A program made the position numbers and the translations under genes. From contig CANKGM010000019.1 of assembly GCA_947481355.1 (NCBI GenBank), forward strand, positions 1-15,950: DNA of 15,950 bases, given 5' to 3'. Shown one piece after another: positions 7,649-13,954 of the stretch (positions within the stretch are counted from its first letter, which is position 1; each line of letters starts with the position of its first letter). The DNA comes from Chitinophagaceae bacterium (GTDB lineage: Bacteria; Bacteroidota; Bacteroidia; Chitinophagales; Chitinophagaceae). Below the pieces are notes generated by a model. That model did no database searches. It was not told where the DNA came from and saw only the letters and a program-made list of their open reading frames with translations.

Positions 7649-8461
7649 ATGGCTAGAATAATTGGGGTAGCGAATCAAAAAGGTGGAGTTGGAAAAACCA
7701 CAACTGCTATAAACCTAGCAGCAAGCTTAGCTGTATTGGAATACAAAACCTTGCTGGTGGATGCTGACCCTCAGGCCAATAGCACCTCCGGTATTGGATT
7801 TGACTTACAGAACATTCAACAGAGCATTTATGATTGCATGGTTGGAGAAGCAAAGGCAAAGGATGTTATCTTAAAAACCGAAATACCAAATTTAGACCTC
7901 CTCCCATCGCATATTGATTTAGTAGGTGCCGAATTAGAAATGATCAATTACCCACAACGGGAAAACGTCATAAAGAATGCGTTGGATGAGATCAGGAACG
8001 ACTATGATTTCATTGTTATAGATTGCTCTCCTTCCCTTGGACTTATTACGGTTAATGCATTAGTGGCCTCCGATTCCGTTGCAATTCCTGTACAAGCAGA
8101 ATTCTTCGCCTTGGAAGGGCTTGGGAAGTTACTTAATACAATTAAAATAGTTCAAAGCAGACTGAATACAAACCTAGAAATAGAGGGAATTCTAATGACC
8201 ATGTTTGATGGCAGGCTTAGGTTATGTAATCAAATTGTAAGTGAAGTAAGAAGGCATTTTGAGGAAATGGTATTTGATACACTCATTCATCGTAATACAA
8301 GGTTAAGTGAGGCTCCAAGCGTTGGTAAGCCTGTTATTTTATACGATGCCGAAAGCAAAGGAACAATCAACTATTTGAGTCTTGCCAAGGAAATACTTCA
8401 GAAAAACAATATGACAAAAATCAAACAATCTGAAAGGACTTTAAATTCTGAGAATGAGTAA
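7649..8461 (+). CDS. parA: Chromosome partitioning ATPase ParA (Soj)
   Basis: The 270-residue protein is a ParA/Soj-type Walker ATPase. It has the deviant Walker A box KGGVGKTT (11-18, signature Lys11 and Lys16), the switch region VDADPQ (Asp38, Asp40) and Walker B FIVIDCSPS (Asp125). It has no long N-terminal HTH domain, which places it with chromosomal Soj rather than plasmid type Ia ParA. ATP-bound ParA dimers coat the nucleoid and are released by ParB, which moves the origin region. The sequence AGAAGG lies only 2 nt before the ATG, too close for a normal Shine-Dalgarno. The C-terminal tail after residue 255 (Lys/Ser/Glu-rich) is less conserved. The stop codon lies inside parB (8-nt overlap), indicating translational coupling, as expected for partners needed in a fixed ratio. 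Confidence 0.97.
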   Translation: MARIIGVANQKGGVGKTTTAINLAASLAVLEYKTLLVDADPQANSTSGIGFDLQNIQQSIYDCMVGEAKAKDVILKTEIPNLDLLPSHIDLVGAELEMINYPQRENVIKNALDEIRNDYDFIVIDCSPSLGLITVNALVASDSVAIPVQAEFFALEGLGKLLNTIKIVQSRLNTNLEIEGILMTMFDGRLRLCNQIVSEVRRHFEEMVFDTLIHRNTRLSEAPSVGKPVILYDAESKGTINYLSLAKEILQKNNMTKIKQSERTLNSENE

Positions 8462-9371
8462 TAATCCAACAAATAAAAAAGAAGCCTTAAACAGAGGTAT
8501 ACGTTCCCTATTGGGTAGCATTGATTCAGATTTGAAAAATGCTGCAGGCGAGCTTAAACCGGAAGTGGTTACAAAGACTACATCGATTTCAAAAATTTCA
8601 ATAGACGAAATTGTAGCTAACCCTAGACAACCAAGGCAAGATTTTGATCCAATAGCCATTGAGGAATTAGCTCAATCCATTAGATTACACGATATTATTC
8701 AACCACTAACAGTCACTAAACTACCAAGTGGAAAATATAAACTGATTGCGGGCGAAAGAAGGTGGCGTGCCTCTAAAATTGCTGGTATTAAAGAGGTGCC
8801 GGTTTATATAAGGGAAGTAAATGATCAGCAAATACTAGAATTAGCCCTCCTAGAGAATTTACAAAGAGAAAATCTTAATGCCATTGAAATTGGATTAAGT
8901 TATCAGCGCCTAATGGATGAATGTAATATGACTCATGAGCAAGTGGCTACTAGAATGGGAATGGATAGAAGTACTGTTTCCAATTATGTACGGATGCTAA
9001 AACTCCCTCCAGATATTGTTGTGGCTGTTCGAAATGGCTCATTGTCTATGGGCCATGCTAGAGCATTGATTAATGTTGGAGAAGTTGAAAAACAACTTTT
9101 TGTTTTCAATACCATCTTATCAAAAAAAATGTCAGTAAGGCAAACAGAGGAGTTGGTAAAGCAACTCTATAGGCCTTCAAAAAAAGGAACAGAAAAAGAA
9201 AGAAAGCCTCAGCCTCAGTTTCAAAAAATAGAAGATCAAATGTCGTCTCATTTTGGGACTAAAATAAAAGTCGAACATCAGCAAACAGGAAAGGGTAAAA
9301 TAATCATGGAGTATTATTCCCTAGAAGAGCTTAATGCTTTATTAGATAAAATGAACGTGTCTATTCATTAA
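8454..9371 (+). CDS. parB: Chromosome partitioning protein ParB (Spo0J)
   Basis: The 305-residue protein is a CTPase/clamp-type ParB. The N-terminal segment ALNRGIRSLLGS (11-22) corresponds to the conserved ParA-activating peptide with a basic residue. The nuclease-like CTP-binding domain has NPRQPR (57-61 region), GERRWRA (100-106) and LLENLQREN (132-140). The helix-turn-helix for parS lies at about 158-180 (THEQVATRMGMDRSTVSNYV). A Lys/Gln-rich linker (about 240-258) leads to the C-terminal dimerisation domain ending near residue 300. ParB loads at parS sites, slides along DNA and stimulates ParA. No full parS palindrome (TGTTNCACGTGNAACA) is visible in the window; only weak partial matches exist. 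The ATG is within the 3' end of parA, and the DUF5683 gene starts one base after the stop, so all three genes are in one operon. Confidence 0.97.
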   Translation: MSNNPTNKKEALNRGIRSLLGSIDSDLKNAAGELKPEVVTKTTSISKISIDEIVANPRQPRQDFDPIAIEELAQSIRLHDIIQPLTVTKLPSGKYKLIAGERRWRASKIAGIKEVPVYIREVNDQQILELALLENLQRENLNAIEIGLSYQRLMDECNMTHEQVATRMGMDRSTVSNYVRMLKLPPDIVVAVRNGSLSMGHARALINVGEVEKQLFVFNTILSKKMSVRQTEELVKQLYRPSKKGTEKERKPQPQFQKIEDQMSSHFGTKIKVEHQQTGKGKIIMEYYSLEELNALLDKMNVSIH

Positions 9372-9372
9372 T

Positions 9373-10020
9373 ATGAATCAACGGATCATACTATTGTGCC
9401 TTACTTTATTGTTATCGACTAGTCTTTTGTCTGTCTACTCACAAAACAAAAAAGACAAACGAGATTCTAGCATAACTACTAAAAGTACCGACAGTTCTCA
9501 AAAAATAGCCAAAACAGATACTTCCAAAAAAGTCAAATCAATTGCTTCAAAAGCAGCCTTGCGTTCTGCATTGCTACCAGGGCTTGGTCAGGTGTATAAC
9601 AAAAAATATTGGAAGGTTCCGATAGTATATGGAGCATTAGCAATTCCTGTTTCCTTGTTTAGTTATAATAGAACTTGGTATAAAAAAACAAGGTTTGCTT
9701 ATTCAGTAAGAACGCTCAAGGATTCAGCTAATTTCCCAAACATAGATCCACAACTAGAACCCCTATCTACCCCATCGTTGAAGTTGTATAGAAATGAATT
9801 TAGAAAAAATATGGATTTTTCAGTCATTGGATTGCTTCTACTTTGGGGGATCAATATTGTAGATGCCACTGTAGATGGGCATATGAGAACCTTTGATATC
9901 AGTGATGAGATAACACTTGGGATTAAGCCTACGATAAGCAACAATCTTGGTGGTGGCGGAATTAGCATGATTCTGAGCTTTAAGCAAAAGGATAATCATG
10001 CAAAAACTATTTCATTTTAG
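9373..10020 (+). CDS. DUF5683-like membrane protein of the par operon
   Basis: The 215-residue product has a signal peptide or N-terminal anchor (MNQRIILLCLTLLLSTSLLS, possible cleavage near VYSQ). A polar Lys/Ser/Thr-rich linker (25-58) follows, then the conserved block ALRSALLPGLGQVYNKKYWK (62-81) that marks the DUF5683 family in Bacteroidota. A hydrophobic stretch lies at 83-96, a second at about 149-165 (IGLLLLWGINIVDATVDGH), and the tail is Gly-rich. The function is unknown. In my recollection the order parA-parB-DUF5683-dapB is common in Bacteroidota, which points to envelope or growth-linked work rather than to a random neighbour. The start codon is one base after the parB stop, so translation is probably coupled. 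The sequence is intact, with no frameshift. The family assignment rests on the LPGLGQ.YN block and gene order. Confidence 0.82.
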   Translation: MNQRIILLCLTLLLSTSLLSVYSQNKKDKRDSSITTKSTDSSQKIAKTDTSKKVKSIASKAALRSALLPGLGQVYNKKYWKVPIVYGALAIPVSLFSYNRTWYKKTRFAYSVRTLKDSANFPNIDPQLEPLSTPSLKLYRNEFRKNMDFSVIGLLLLWGINIVDATVDGHMRTFDISDEITLGIKPTISNNLGGGGISMILSFKQKDNHAKTISF

Positions 10021-10058
10021 TAACAAAGGAATTATCTTCAATTCTAAATATATTGAGC

Positions 10059-10781
10059 ATGAACATTGCGCTTGTAGGATATGGTAAAATGGGGAAGATT
10101 ATAGAGCAGATTGCGCTTCAACGAGGCCATCAGATTTCCGCGAAAATCGACCTCGACACCCTATCATCATTTAACGCAGAAACATTTTCACAAGTAGATG
10201 TTGCTATTGAATTTACTAGTCCACACACAGCACTTCAGAATATATTAAAATGCATTGAACTAACTACCCCTGTTGTTTGTGGGTCAACTGGTTGGTTAGC
10301 CGAATTACCTGTAGTCGAAGAAAAAATTTCAACGCAAGGAGGCAGCTTTCTTTATTCAAGTAACTTCAGTATTGGCGTAAATATATTTTTTGAAGTAAAT
10401 AAAAAACTTGCGCAATTGATGAATGGCATTCCACAATATGATGTTTCTATTCGGGAGGTTCACCATACCCAAAAGAAAGATGCTCCAAGTGGAACGGCTA
10501 TTACACTAGCGGAGGGTGTTCTGGAAAACATCAGTGGAAAAAACAGTTGGGTAAATCATGAGAGCCAGTTAAAAAATGAATTACAGATTGTAAGTGAACG
10601 CATTGACCCATACCCTGGTCTACATGAAGTTAAATATTCATCATCTATTGATGATATCATTATAACCCATAATGCGCATAACAGAAATGGGTTTGCGCTA
10701 GGCGCTGTCATGGCAGCTGAATTTATTCACAATAAAAAAGGCATCTTTACCATGAAAGATGTCTTGGGATTTGGAAATTGA
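10059..10781 (+). CDS. dapB: 4-hydroxy-tetrahydrodipicolinate reductase
   Basis: DapB reduces 4-hydroxy-tetrahydrodipicolinate with NAD(P)H, on the route to meso-diaminopimelate (peptidoglycan) and lysine. The 240-residue protein begins MNIALVGYGKMG with the Rossmann loop GYGKMG (7-12). The substrate and catalytic motif EVHHTQKKDAPSGTA is at 133-147; its first His (His135) and Lys139 correspond to E. coli His159 and Lys163. I chose the ATG at 10059 over the in-frame TTG at 10053, because family members start directly with the MxIALxGYGxMG strand and TTG starts are rare. It is somewhat shorter than the E. coli enzyme (273), as usual in Bacteroidota. It follows the DUF5683 gene by 38 nt and precedes the Rrf2 gene by 7 nt, so it is probably part of the par operon. 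Confidence 0.95.
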   Translation: MNIALVGYGKMGKIIEQIALQRGHQISAKIDLDTLSSFNAETFSQVDVAIEFTSPHTALQNILKCIELTTPVVCGSTGWLAELPVVEEKISTQGGSFLYSSNFSIGVNIFFEVNKKLAQLMNGIPQYDVSIREVHHTQKKDAPSGTAITLAEGVLENISGKNSWVNHESQLKNELQIVSERIDPYPGLHEVKYSSSIDDIIITHNAHNRNGFALGAVMAAEFIHNKKGIFTMKDVLGFGN

Positions 10782-10788
10782 TACTAGT

Positions 10789-11211
10789 ATGTTAAACAAA
10801 AAAACACAGTACGCGATTAAGGCATTGATTTATCTCGCAGAGCAGCAAGACAAAGGACCAGTGCTGATTGCAGACATTTCGAAGAAGAAAAAAATCCCAC
10901 TCAAGTTTTTAGAAAACATATTACTTGAATTAAAAAAAGAAGGTATTCTAGCCAGCAAAAAAGGTAAGGGAGGTGGCTACTTTTTAAATGTACCAGCCTC
11001 TAAGGTCCCTATTGCAGATATCATTCGAAAAATTGATGGACCAATTGCTATGCTACCTTGTGCAAGTCTTTATTTTTATGAGCGATGTAAAAATTGTGAT
11101 GAAAAAAATTGTGGTCTTCACGATATCATGATTCAAGTAAGAGATGCCAACTTAAAAATACTTGAAAACAAAACCATTGCGGACTTACTCAATCCAATAA
11201 AGAAAAAATAA
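10789..11211 (+). CDS. Rrf2-family transcriptional regulator with Cys cluster
   Basis: The 140-residue protein is an Rrf2/IscR-type winged-helix regulator: MLNKKTQYAIKALIYLA at the N-terminus, a recognition-helix region IPLKFLENILLELKKEGIL (36-54) and the wing SKKGKGGGYFLN (56-67). It has four cysteines, Cys91, Cys100, Cys103 and Cys108, with His111 (C-x8-C-x2-C-x4-C-x2-H). This could hold an iron-sulfur cluster as in IscR or NsrR, though the spacing differs from IscR. I chose ATG 10789; an upstream in-frame ATG (10759) would overlap dapB and add ten residues not typical of the family. It starts 7 nt after dapB, so it is likely co-transcribed. Its targets are unknown. It may sense oxidative stress, NO or Fe-S status, or it could be a cysteine-metabolism (CymR-like) regulator; cluster binding is inferred. 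Confidence 0.88.
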   Translation: MLNKKTQYAIKALIYLAEQQDKGPVLIADISKKKKIPLKFLENILLELKKEGILASKKGKGGGYFLNVPASKVPIADIIRKIDGPIAMLPCASLYFYERCKNCDEKNCGLHDIMIQVRDANLKILENKTIADLLNPIKKK

Positions 11212-11222
11212 TACCACACGAT

Positions 11223-11246
11223 AATGGCTAACTGATTAGCTCCATT
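11223..11246. terminator. Possible bidirectional hairpin between rrf2 and the fRMsr gene
   Basis: AATGG (11223-11227) pairs with CCATT (11242-11246), and CTAA (11228-11231) pairs with TTAG (11236-11239) around a CTGA loop, giving a 9-bp stem with a 2-nt bulge. It lies 12 nt after the rrf2 stop and overlaps the stop codon of the convergent gene. On the minus strand a T-rich stretch follows only 13 nt later; the plus side has none. Weak support. Confidence 0.35.
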
Positions 11247-11712
11247 GAATCAAGCTGATTATTTTCTCTAGATAATTTGCATCTATTTGATCAAATGAAT
11301 TTAGCAAATCGCTATCTACGTCTAAGACACCAACTACATTTCCATGCTGCTTTATAGGAATTACAATTTCACTTTTTGAAAGACTGCTGCACGCTATATG
11401 TCCAGGAAATTCAGAAACATCTGGCACAATCAAGGTTATGCCCTTCTCCCAAGCTGATCCACATACACCTCTTCCCCACTGTATTCTCGTACAAGCAACC
11501 GGACCTTGAAATGGCCCCAACACGAGCTCATTTTTTTTAACGAGGTAAAATCCAACCCAAAAAAATCCAAACTGTTGTTTTAATGCTGCAGCTACATTCG
11601 ATAAGTTAGCTACTAAGTCATCTTCCCCATGCAATAAACCTTCAATCTGAGGGATTAAATTAACATATTGATCTTCTTTGCTACCTAATGTTATGTGTAA
11701 ATCTTCTGCCAT
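11236..11712 (-). CDS. msrC: Free methionine-(R)-sulfoxide reductase (GAF domain)
   Basis: The enzyme reduces free L-methionine-(R)-sulfoxide to methionine using thioredoxin-type reductants, in the cytoplasm. The 158-residue protein is a single GAF domain with the fRMsr signatures FWVGFYL (51-57), LGPFQGPVAC (65-74), GVCGSA (82-87), FPGHIACSS (102-110), SEIVIPI (114-120) and VLDVDSD (129-135). The three redox cysteines Cys74, Cys84 and Cys108 have the same spacing (10 and 24) as Cys84, Cys94 and Cys118 of E. coli YebR/MsrC. One difference is that the residue after the third Cys is Ser109, where the E. coli and Bacillus enzymes have Asp. It lies 16 nt downstream of the threonine dehydrogenase gene on the same strand, so the pair is probably one transcript. 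It is convergent with rrf2. The symbol msrC follows the enterobacterial name. Confidence 0.92.
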   Translation of the reverse strand: MAEDLHITLGSKEDQYVNLIPQIEGLLHGEDDLVANLSNVAAALKQQFGFFWVGFYLVKKNELVLGPFQGPVACTRIQWGRGVCGSAWEKGITLIVPDVSEFPGHIACSSLSKSEIVIPIKQHGNVVGVLDVDSDLLNSFDQIDANYLEKIISLIQWS

Positions 11713-11728
11713 GCTGAAAACTATTTTA

Positions 11729-12679
11729 TTAATGCGAGGATGACAAATTCATTAACATGTCTTTTGTCATTGCAGCAAGATTGAATGCAGGCTTCCATCC
11801 CCAATCAAGTTGTGCAGCAGTATCATCAATACTTTGAGGCCAACTGTCGGCAATAGCTTGTCTATAGTCAGGCGTATATGTTATATTGAAGTTCGGTATA
11901 TGAGTTTGAATTTCAGTAGCTATCTCCGCTGGCGTAAAACTCATTGCTGCAATATTGTATGAAGTTCTAACTTTAATTTTATCTACTGAAGACTCCATTA
12001 ATTCTATGGTTGCACGAATGGCATCTTCCATATACATCATAGGTAAACGGGTATCCGAATTCAGAAAACATGAAAATGCTTTTTTCTCTTTAGCTGCATG
12101 AAAAATTTCAATAGCATAATCGGTTGTTCCACCACCAGGTGAAGATTTATAACTCACTAATCCAGGATAACGTAAACTTCTTACATCTACTCCATATCGC
12201 TGATAATAATAGTTGCACCAAAACTCACCAGTATATTTGCTTATACCATAAACGGTAGTAGGTTCAATAATAGTTTGCTGTGGGCAATTTACTTTAGGTG
12301 ACGTTGGCCCGAATACCGCAATGCTGCTTGGCCAATACACTTTCTTTAGTTTTTCTTCTTTCGCTATGTCGAGCACATTCAAAAGAGATTGCATATTCAA
12401 ATGCCATGCTAGGTGAGGATTTTTTTCGGCAGTGGCAGACAACATGGCTGCTAATAAATAAACTTGCGTTATGTTTTGACGAAGGATTTGAACATGAAGC
12501 ATTTCCTTGTTCATTACATCCAAACTAACATAAGGTCCAGTACCCTTTAGCAGTTCATTCTCTTCCCTTAAATCAGATGCAATCACCTGAGAGCCCCCAT
12601 ATACTTTTCGAAGTGCAAGGGTGAGTTCCACTCCAATTTGGCCGCTAGCACCAATAACTAATATTTTTTCCTTCTTCAT
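11729..12679 (-). CDS. L-threonine 3-dehydrogenase, SDR/epimerase type
   Basis: The 316-residue protein is an extended short-chain dehydrogenase. It has the NAD motif GASGQIG (10-16), the active-site YGISK (Tyr144, Lys148) and a Ser in WPSSIAVFG (116-124). The later motifs YPGLVSYKSSPGGGTTDYA (171-189), LPMMYMEDA (212-220) and IADSWPQSIDD (276-286) are typical of the SDR-type threonine dehydrogenase known from Flavobacterium frigidimaris and relatives, rather than of sugar epimerases. The reaction oxidises L-threonine to 2-amino-3-ketobutyrate, normally passed to glycine C-acetyltransferase (kbl), which is not in the window. The length fits the family. The start MKKEKILVIGASG is well placed, and a -7 box lies 21 nt upstream. 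The gene is transcribed divergently from kdsA and is followed 16 nt later by the fRMsr gene. Database names such as NAD-dependent epimerase are likely but less precise. Confidence 0.88.
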   Translation of the reverse strand: MKKEKILVIGASGQIGVELTLALRKVYGGSQVIASDLREENELLKGTGPYVSLDVMNKEMLHVQILRQNITQVYLLAAMLSATAEKNPHLAWHLNMQSLLNVLDIAKEEKLKKVYWPSSIAVFGPTSPKVNCPQQTIIEPTTVYGISKYTGEFWCNYYYQRYGVDVRSLRYPGLVSYKSSPGGGTTDYAIEIFHAAKEKKAFSCFLNSDTRLPMMYMEDAIRATIELMESSVDKIKVRTSYNIAAMSFTPAEIATEIQTHIPNFNITYTPDYRQAIADSWPQSIDDTAAQLDWGWKPAFNLAAMTKDMLMNLSSSH

Positions 12680-12700
12680 AGACGAGTACTATTCTACTTG

Positions 12701-12708
12701 CAAAAATA
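12701..12708 (-). promoter_or_regulatory. -7 promoter element for the threonine dehydrogenase unit
   Basis: Read on the minus strand the sequence is TATTTTTG, matching TAnnTTTG at all fixed positions. It ends 21 nt before the start codon, predicting a short leader of about 15 nt. No TTG is present 17-23 nt further upstream. A second box for kdsA lies in the same 87-nt spacer on the other strand. Confidence 0.5.
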
Positions 12709-12754
12709 GAGATAATATCGGACGAAGTAGCTTCTAGAATTATTTAACACGCTG

Positions 12755-12762
12755 TATCTTTG
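12755..12762 (+). promoter_or_regulatory. -7 promoter element directly before kdsA
   Basis: TATCTTTG matches TAnnTTTG at all fixed positions. It ends only 4 nt before the kdsA ATG at 12767, so transcription should start at or within a few bases of the start codon. A TTC triplet (12732-12734), one mismatch from the -33 TTG, lies 20 nt upstream at correct spacing. Sequence evidence only. Confidence 0.55.
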
Positions 12763-12766
12763 ACAA

Positions 12767-13588
12767 ATGAAAGACTTCCTAAAAGACCTTTTTGCTGGAC
12801 AAGAAATCGATAAGGATAACTTCTTTCTCATTGCTGGGCCATGTGTGATTGAGGATCAGCATATGATGAATGCCATAGCAGAAAGAGTTTCTACTATATG
12901 CAAAAACTTAGGTATCCCCTACATCTTCAAGGCTTCATATCGGAAAGCCAATAGAACAAGCTCCTCATCATTTACAGGAATTGGTGATGAGTTAGGACTT
13001 TCTTTACTAAAGCAGGTAGGAGAATCATTTTCACTCCCAACTACCACAGATATCCATGCTCACGAGGAAGCTGCCATAGCAGCGCCTTATGTTGATGTAT
13101 TGCAGATTCCTGCTTTTTTATGTAGACAAACAGATTTATTAACAGCAGCAGGGGAAACTGGAAAAATCGTTAATATTAAAAAAGGCCAATTCATTAGTGG
13201 TGAAGCCATGAAATTTGCCGTTGATAAAATAAGAAAAACGGGTAACGACAAAATAATATTAACTGAGCGAGGCACCACATTTGGTTATCAGGATCTTGTG
13301 GTGGACTATAGAAATATTCCTCTCATGCAGGCGCATGGAGTTCCTGTAGTGATGGATTGCACTCACTCATTACAACAACCCAATCAAACCAGTGGTATTA
13401 CAGGAGGCAATCCGAAGTTAATCGGTACAATTGCGAAAGCAGCTATTGCTGCAGGGGCTGAGGGTCTATTTATAGAAACCCATCCTGATCCGTCAAAAGC
13501 ACTTAGTGATGGCGCAAATATGCTTCAACTTGATTTATTGGAGGATTTACTGAAACAACTTATCCGAATTCGCAAGGCGGTGCTGTAA
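12767..13588 (+). CDS. kdsA: 3-deoxy-8-phosphooctulonate synthase, metal-dependent class
   Basis: KdsA joins phosphoenolpyruvate and arabinose-5-phosphate to KDO-8-phosphate for the inner core of LPS, in the cytoplasm. The 273-residue protein has FLIAGPCVIED (20-30), FKASYRKANRTS (54-65), LQIPAFLCRQTDLL (112-125), GTTFGYQDLVVD (169-180) and MDCTHSLQQP (196-205). The four metal ligands of the Aquifex enzyme (Cys11, His185, Glu222, Asp233) map with a constant offset of 15 to Cys26, His200, Glu237 and Asp248. This is therefore the metal-dependent class; the metal-independent E. coli enzyme has Asn at the Cys position. A later in-frame ATG would remove GPCVIE, so the start at 12767 is needed. The gene is convergent with the PspC-domain gene, only 3 nt between stop codons, with no terminator hairpin visible. 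Other KDO genes are not nearby. Confidence 0.97.
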   Translation: MKDFLKDLFAGQEIDKDNFFLIAGPCVIEDQHMMNAIAERVSTICKNLGIPYIFKASYRKANRTSSSSFTGIGDELGLSLLKQVGESFSLPTTTDIHAHEEAAIAAPYVDVLQIPAFLCRQTDLLTAAGETGKIVNIKKGQFISGEAMKFAVDKIRKTGNDKIILTERGTTFGYQDLVVDYRNIPLMQAHGVPVVMDCTHSLQQPNQTSGITGGNPKLIGTIAKAAIAAGAEGLFIETHPDPSKALSDGANMLQLDLLEDLLKQLIRIRKAVL

Positions 13589-13591
13589 GGA

Positions 13592-13813
13592 TCAGTGATA
13601 CTTTAGTGGATTGCGCTTCCCTTGGAGGATGTATTGCTTAAGGTTCATCCAAAAAGCAACAAAGAAATATACCACAATTGGGGAGCCTAGCGTGAGACAA
13701 GAAATATAGATGAAATACTTACGAATAGTGAAGGTTGACACCCCCATAAGTTCTCCAATGCGAGTACAAACTCCGAAAACCTGCCATTCAATATAATTTC
13801 TGAGGCGATTCAT
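13592..13813 (-). CDS. Small PspC-domain membrane protein
   Basis: The 73-residue protein fits the PspC domain: short amphipathic start (MNRLRNYIEWQVFGVCTRIGE), then GVSTFTIRKYFIYISCLTLGSPIVVYF (24-50), where the IRxxFIYxSxLTxGSPxxxY pattern is characteristic, and one to two closely spaced membrane segments (about 31-56). The tail is basic (KQYILQGKRNPLKYH). In enterobacteria PspC belongs to the phage-shock membrane-stress response. The short single-domain copies in Bacteroidota are often labelled transcriptional regulators, but I see no DNA-binding motif here, and no pspA or pspB nearby. It is a genuine gene in my view: a perfect -7 box lies 5 nt upstream of the ATG, and the start fits the family. 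It is transcribed toward kdsA and away from the aconitase gene. Confidence 0.78.
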   Translation of the reverse strand: MNRLRNYIEWQVFGVCTRIGELMGVSTFTIRKYFIYISCLTLGSPIVVYFFVAFWMNLKQYILQGKRNPLKYH

Positions 13814-13818
13814 CTATT

Positions 13819-13826
13819 CAAATATA
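13819..13826 (-). promoter_or_regulatory. -7 promoter element directly before the PspC-domain gene
   Basis: On the minus strand this reads TATATTTG, a perfect TAnnTTTG match ending 5 nt before the ATG at 13813. It predicts a leaderless or nearly leaderless mRNA. No TTG at the usual distance was found upstream on that strand. Confidence 0.5.
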
Positions 13827-13856
13827 CCAATTCTGATTTATTTTTCATCATCTTGC

Positions 13857-13887
13857 TTGGTAAGGGGATATGAATTAATTAATTTCG
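13857..13887 (+). promoter_or_regulatory. Candidate promoter of the aconitase gene
   Basis: TTG (13857-13859), a 20-nt spacer, and TAATTTCG (13880-13887, one mismatch from TAnnTTTG) match the Bacteroidota -33/-7 arrangement. The predicted leader is about 60 nt, without a visible Shine-Dalgarno. The rest of the 141-nt divergent spacer shows nothing else clear. Confidence 0.35.
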
Positions 13888-13954
13888 CGATGCAAAATCG
13901 GTTGACCTCACGTTAGCCTGTAAAATTTACTCATTTTCAGAAAAATCAAAGCAT

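Noticed and set aside
8441..8659. 72-codon minus-strand frame over the parA-parB junction
   Set aside because: It is antisense to the conserved ParB N-terminal region and shows no protein motif.
10053..10058. TTG start for dapB, two codons upstream
   Set aside because: The ATG at 10059 gives the family-typical MNIALVGYGKMG start.
10759..10788. Upstream ATG for the Rrf2 gene
   Set aside because: It would overlap dapB by 23 nt and add ten residues that are out-of-frame dapB sequence; Rrf2 proteins start at the MLNKKTQYA position.
13902..13926. TTGACC and TAAAAT as a sigma-70-like promoter for aconitase
   Set aside because: The spacing is only 13 nt, and the Bacteroidota primary sigma factor uses a different consensus.
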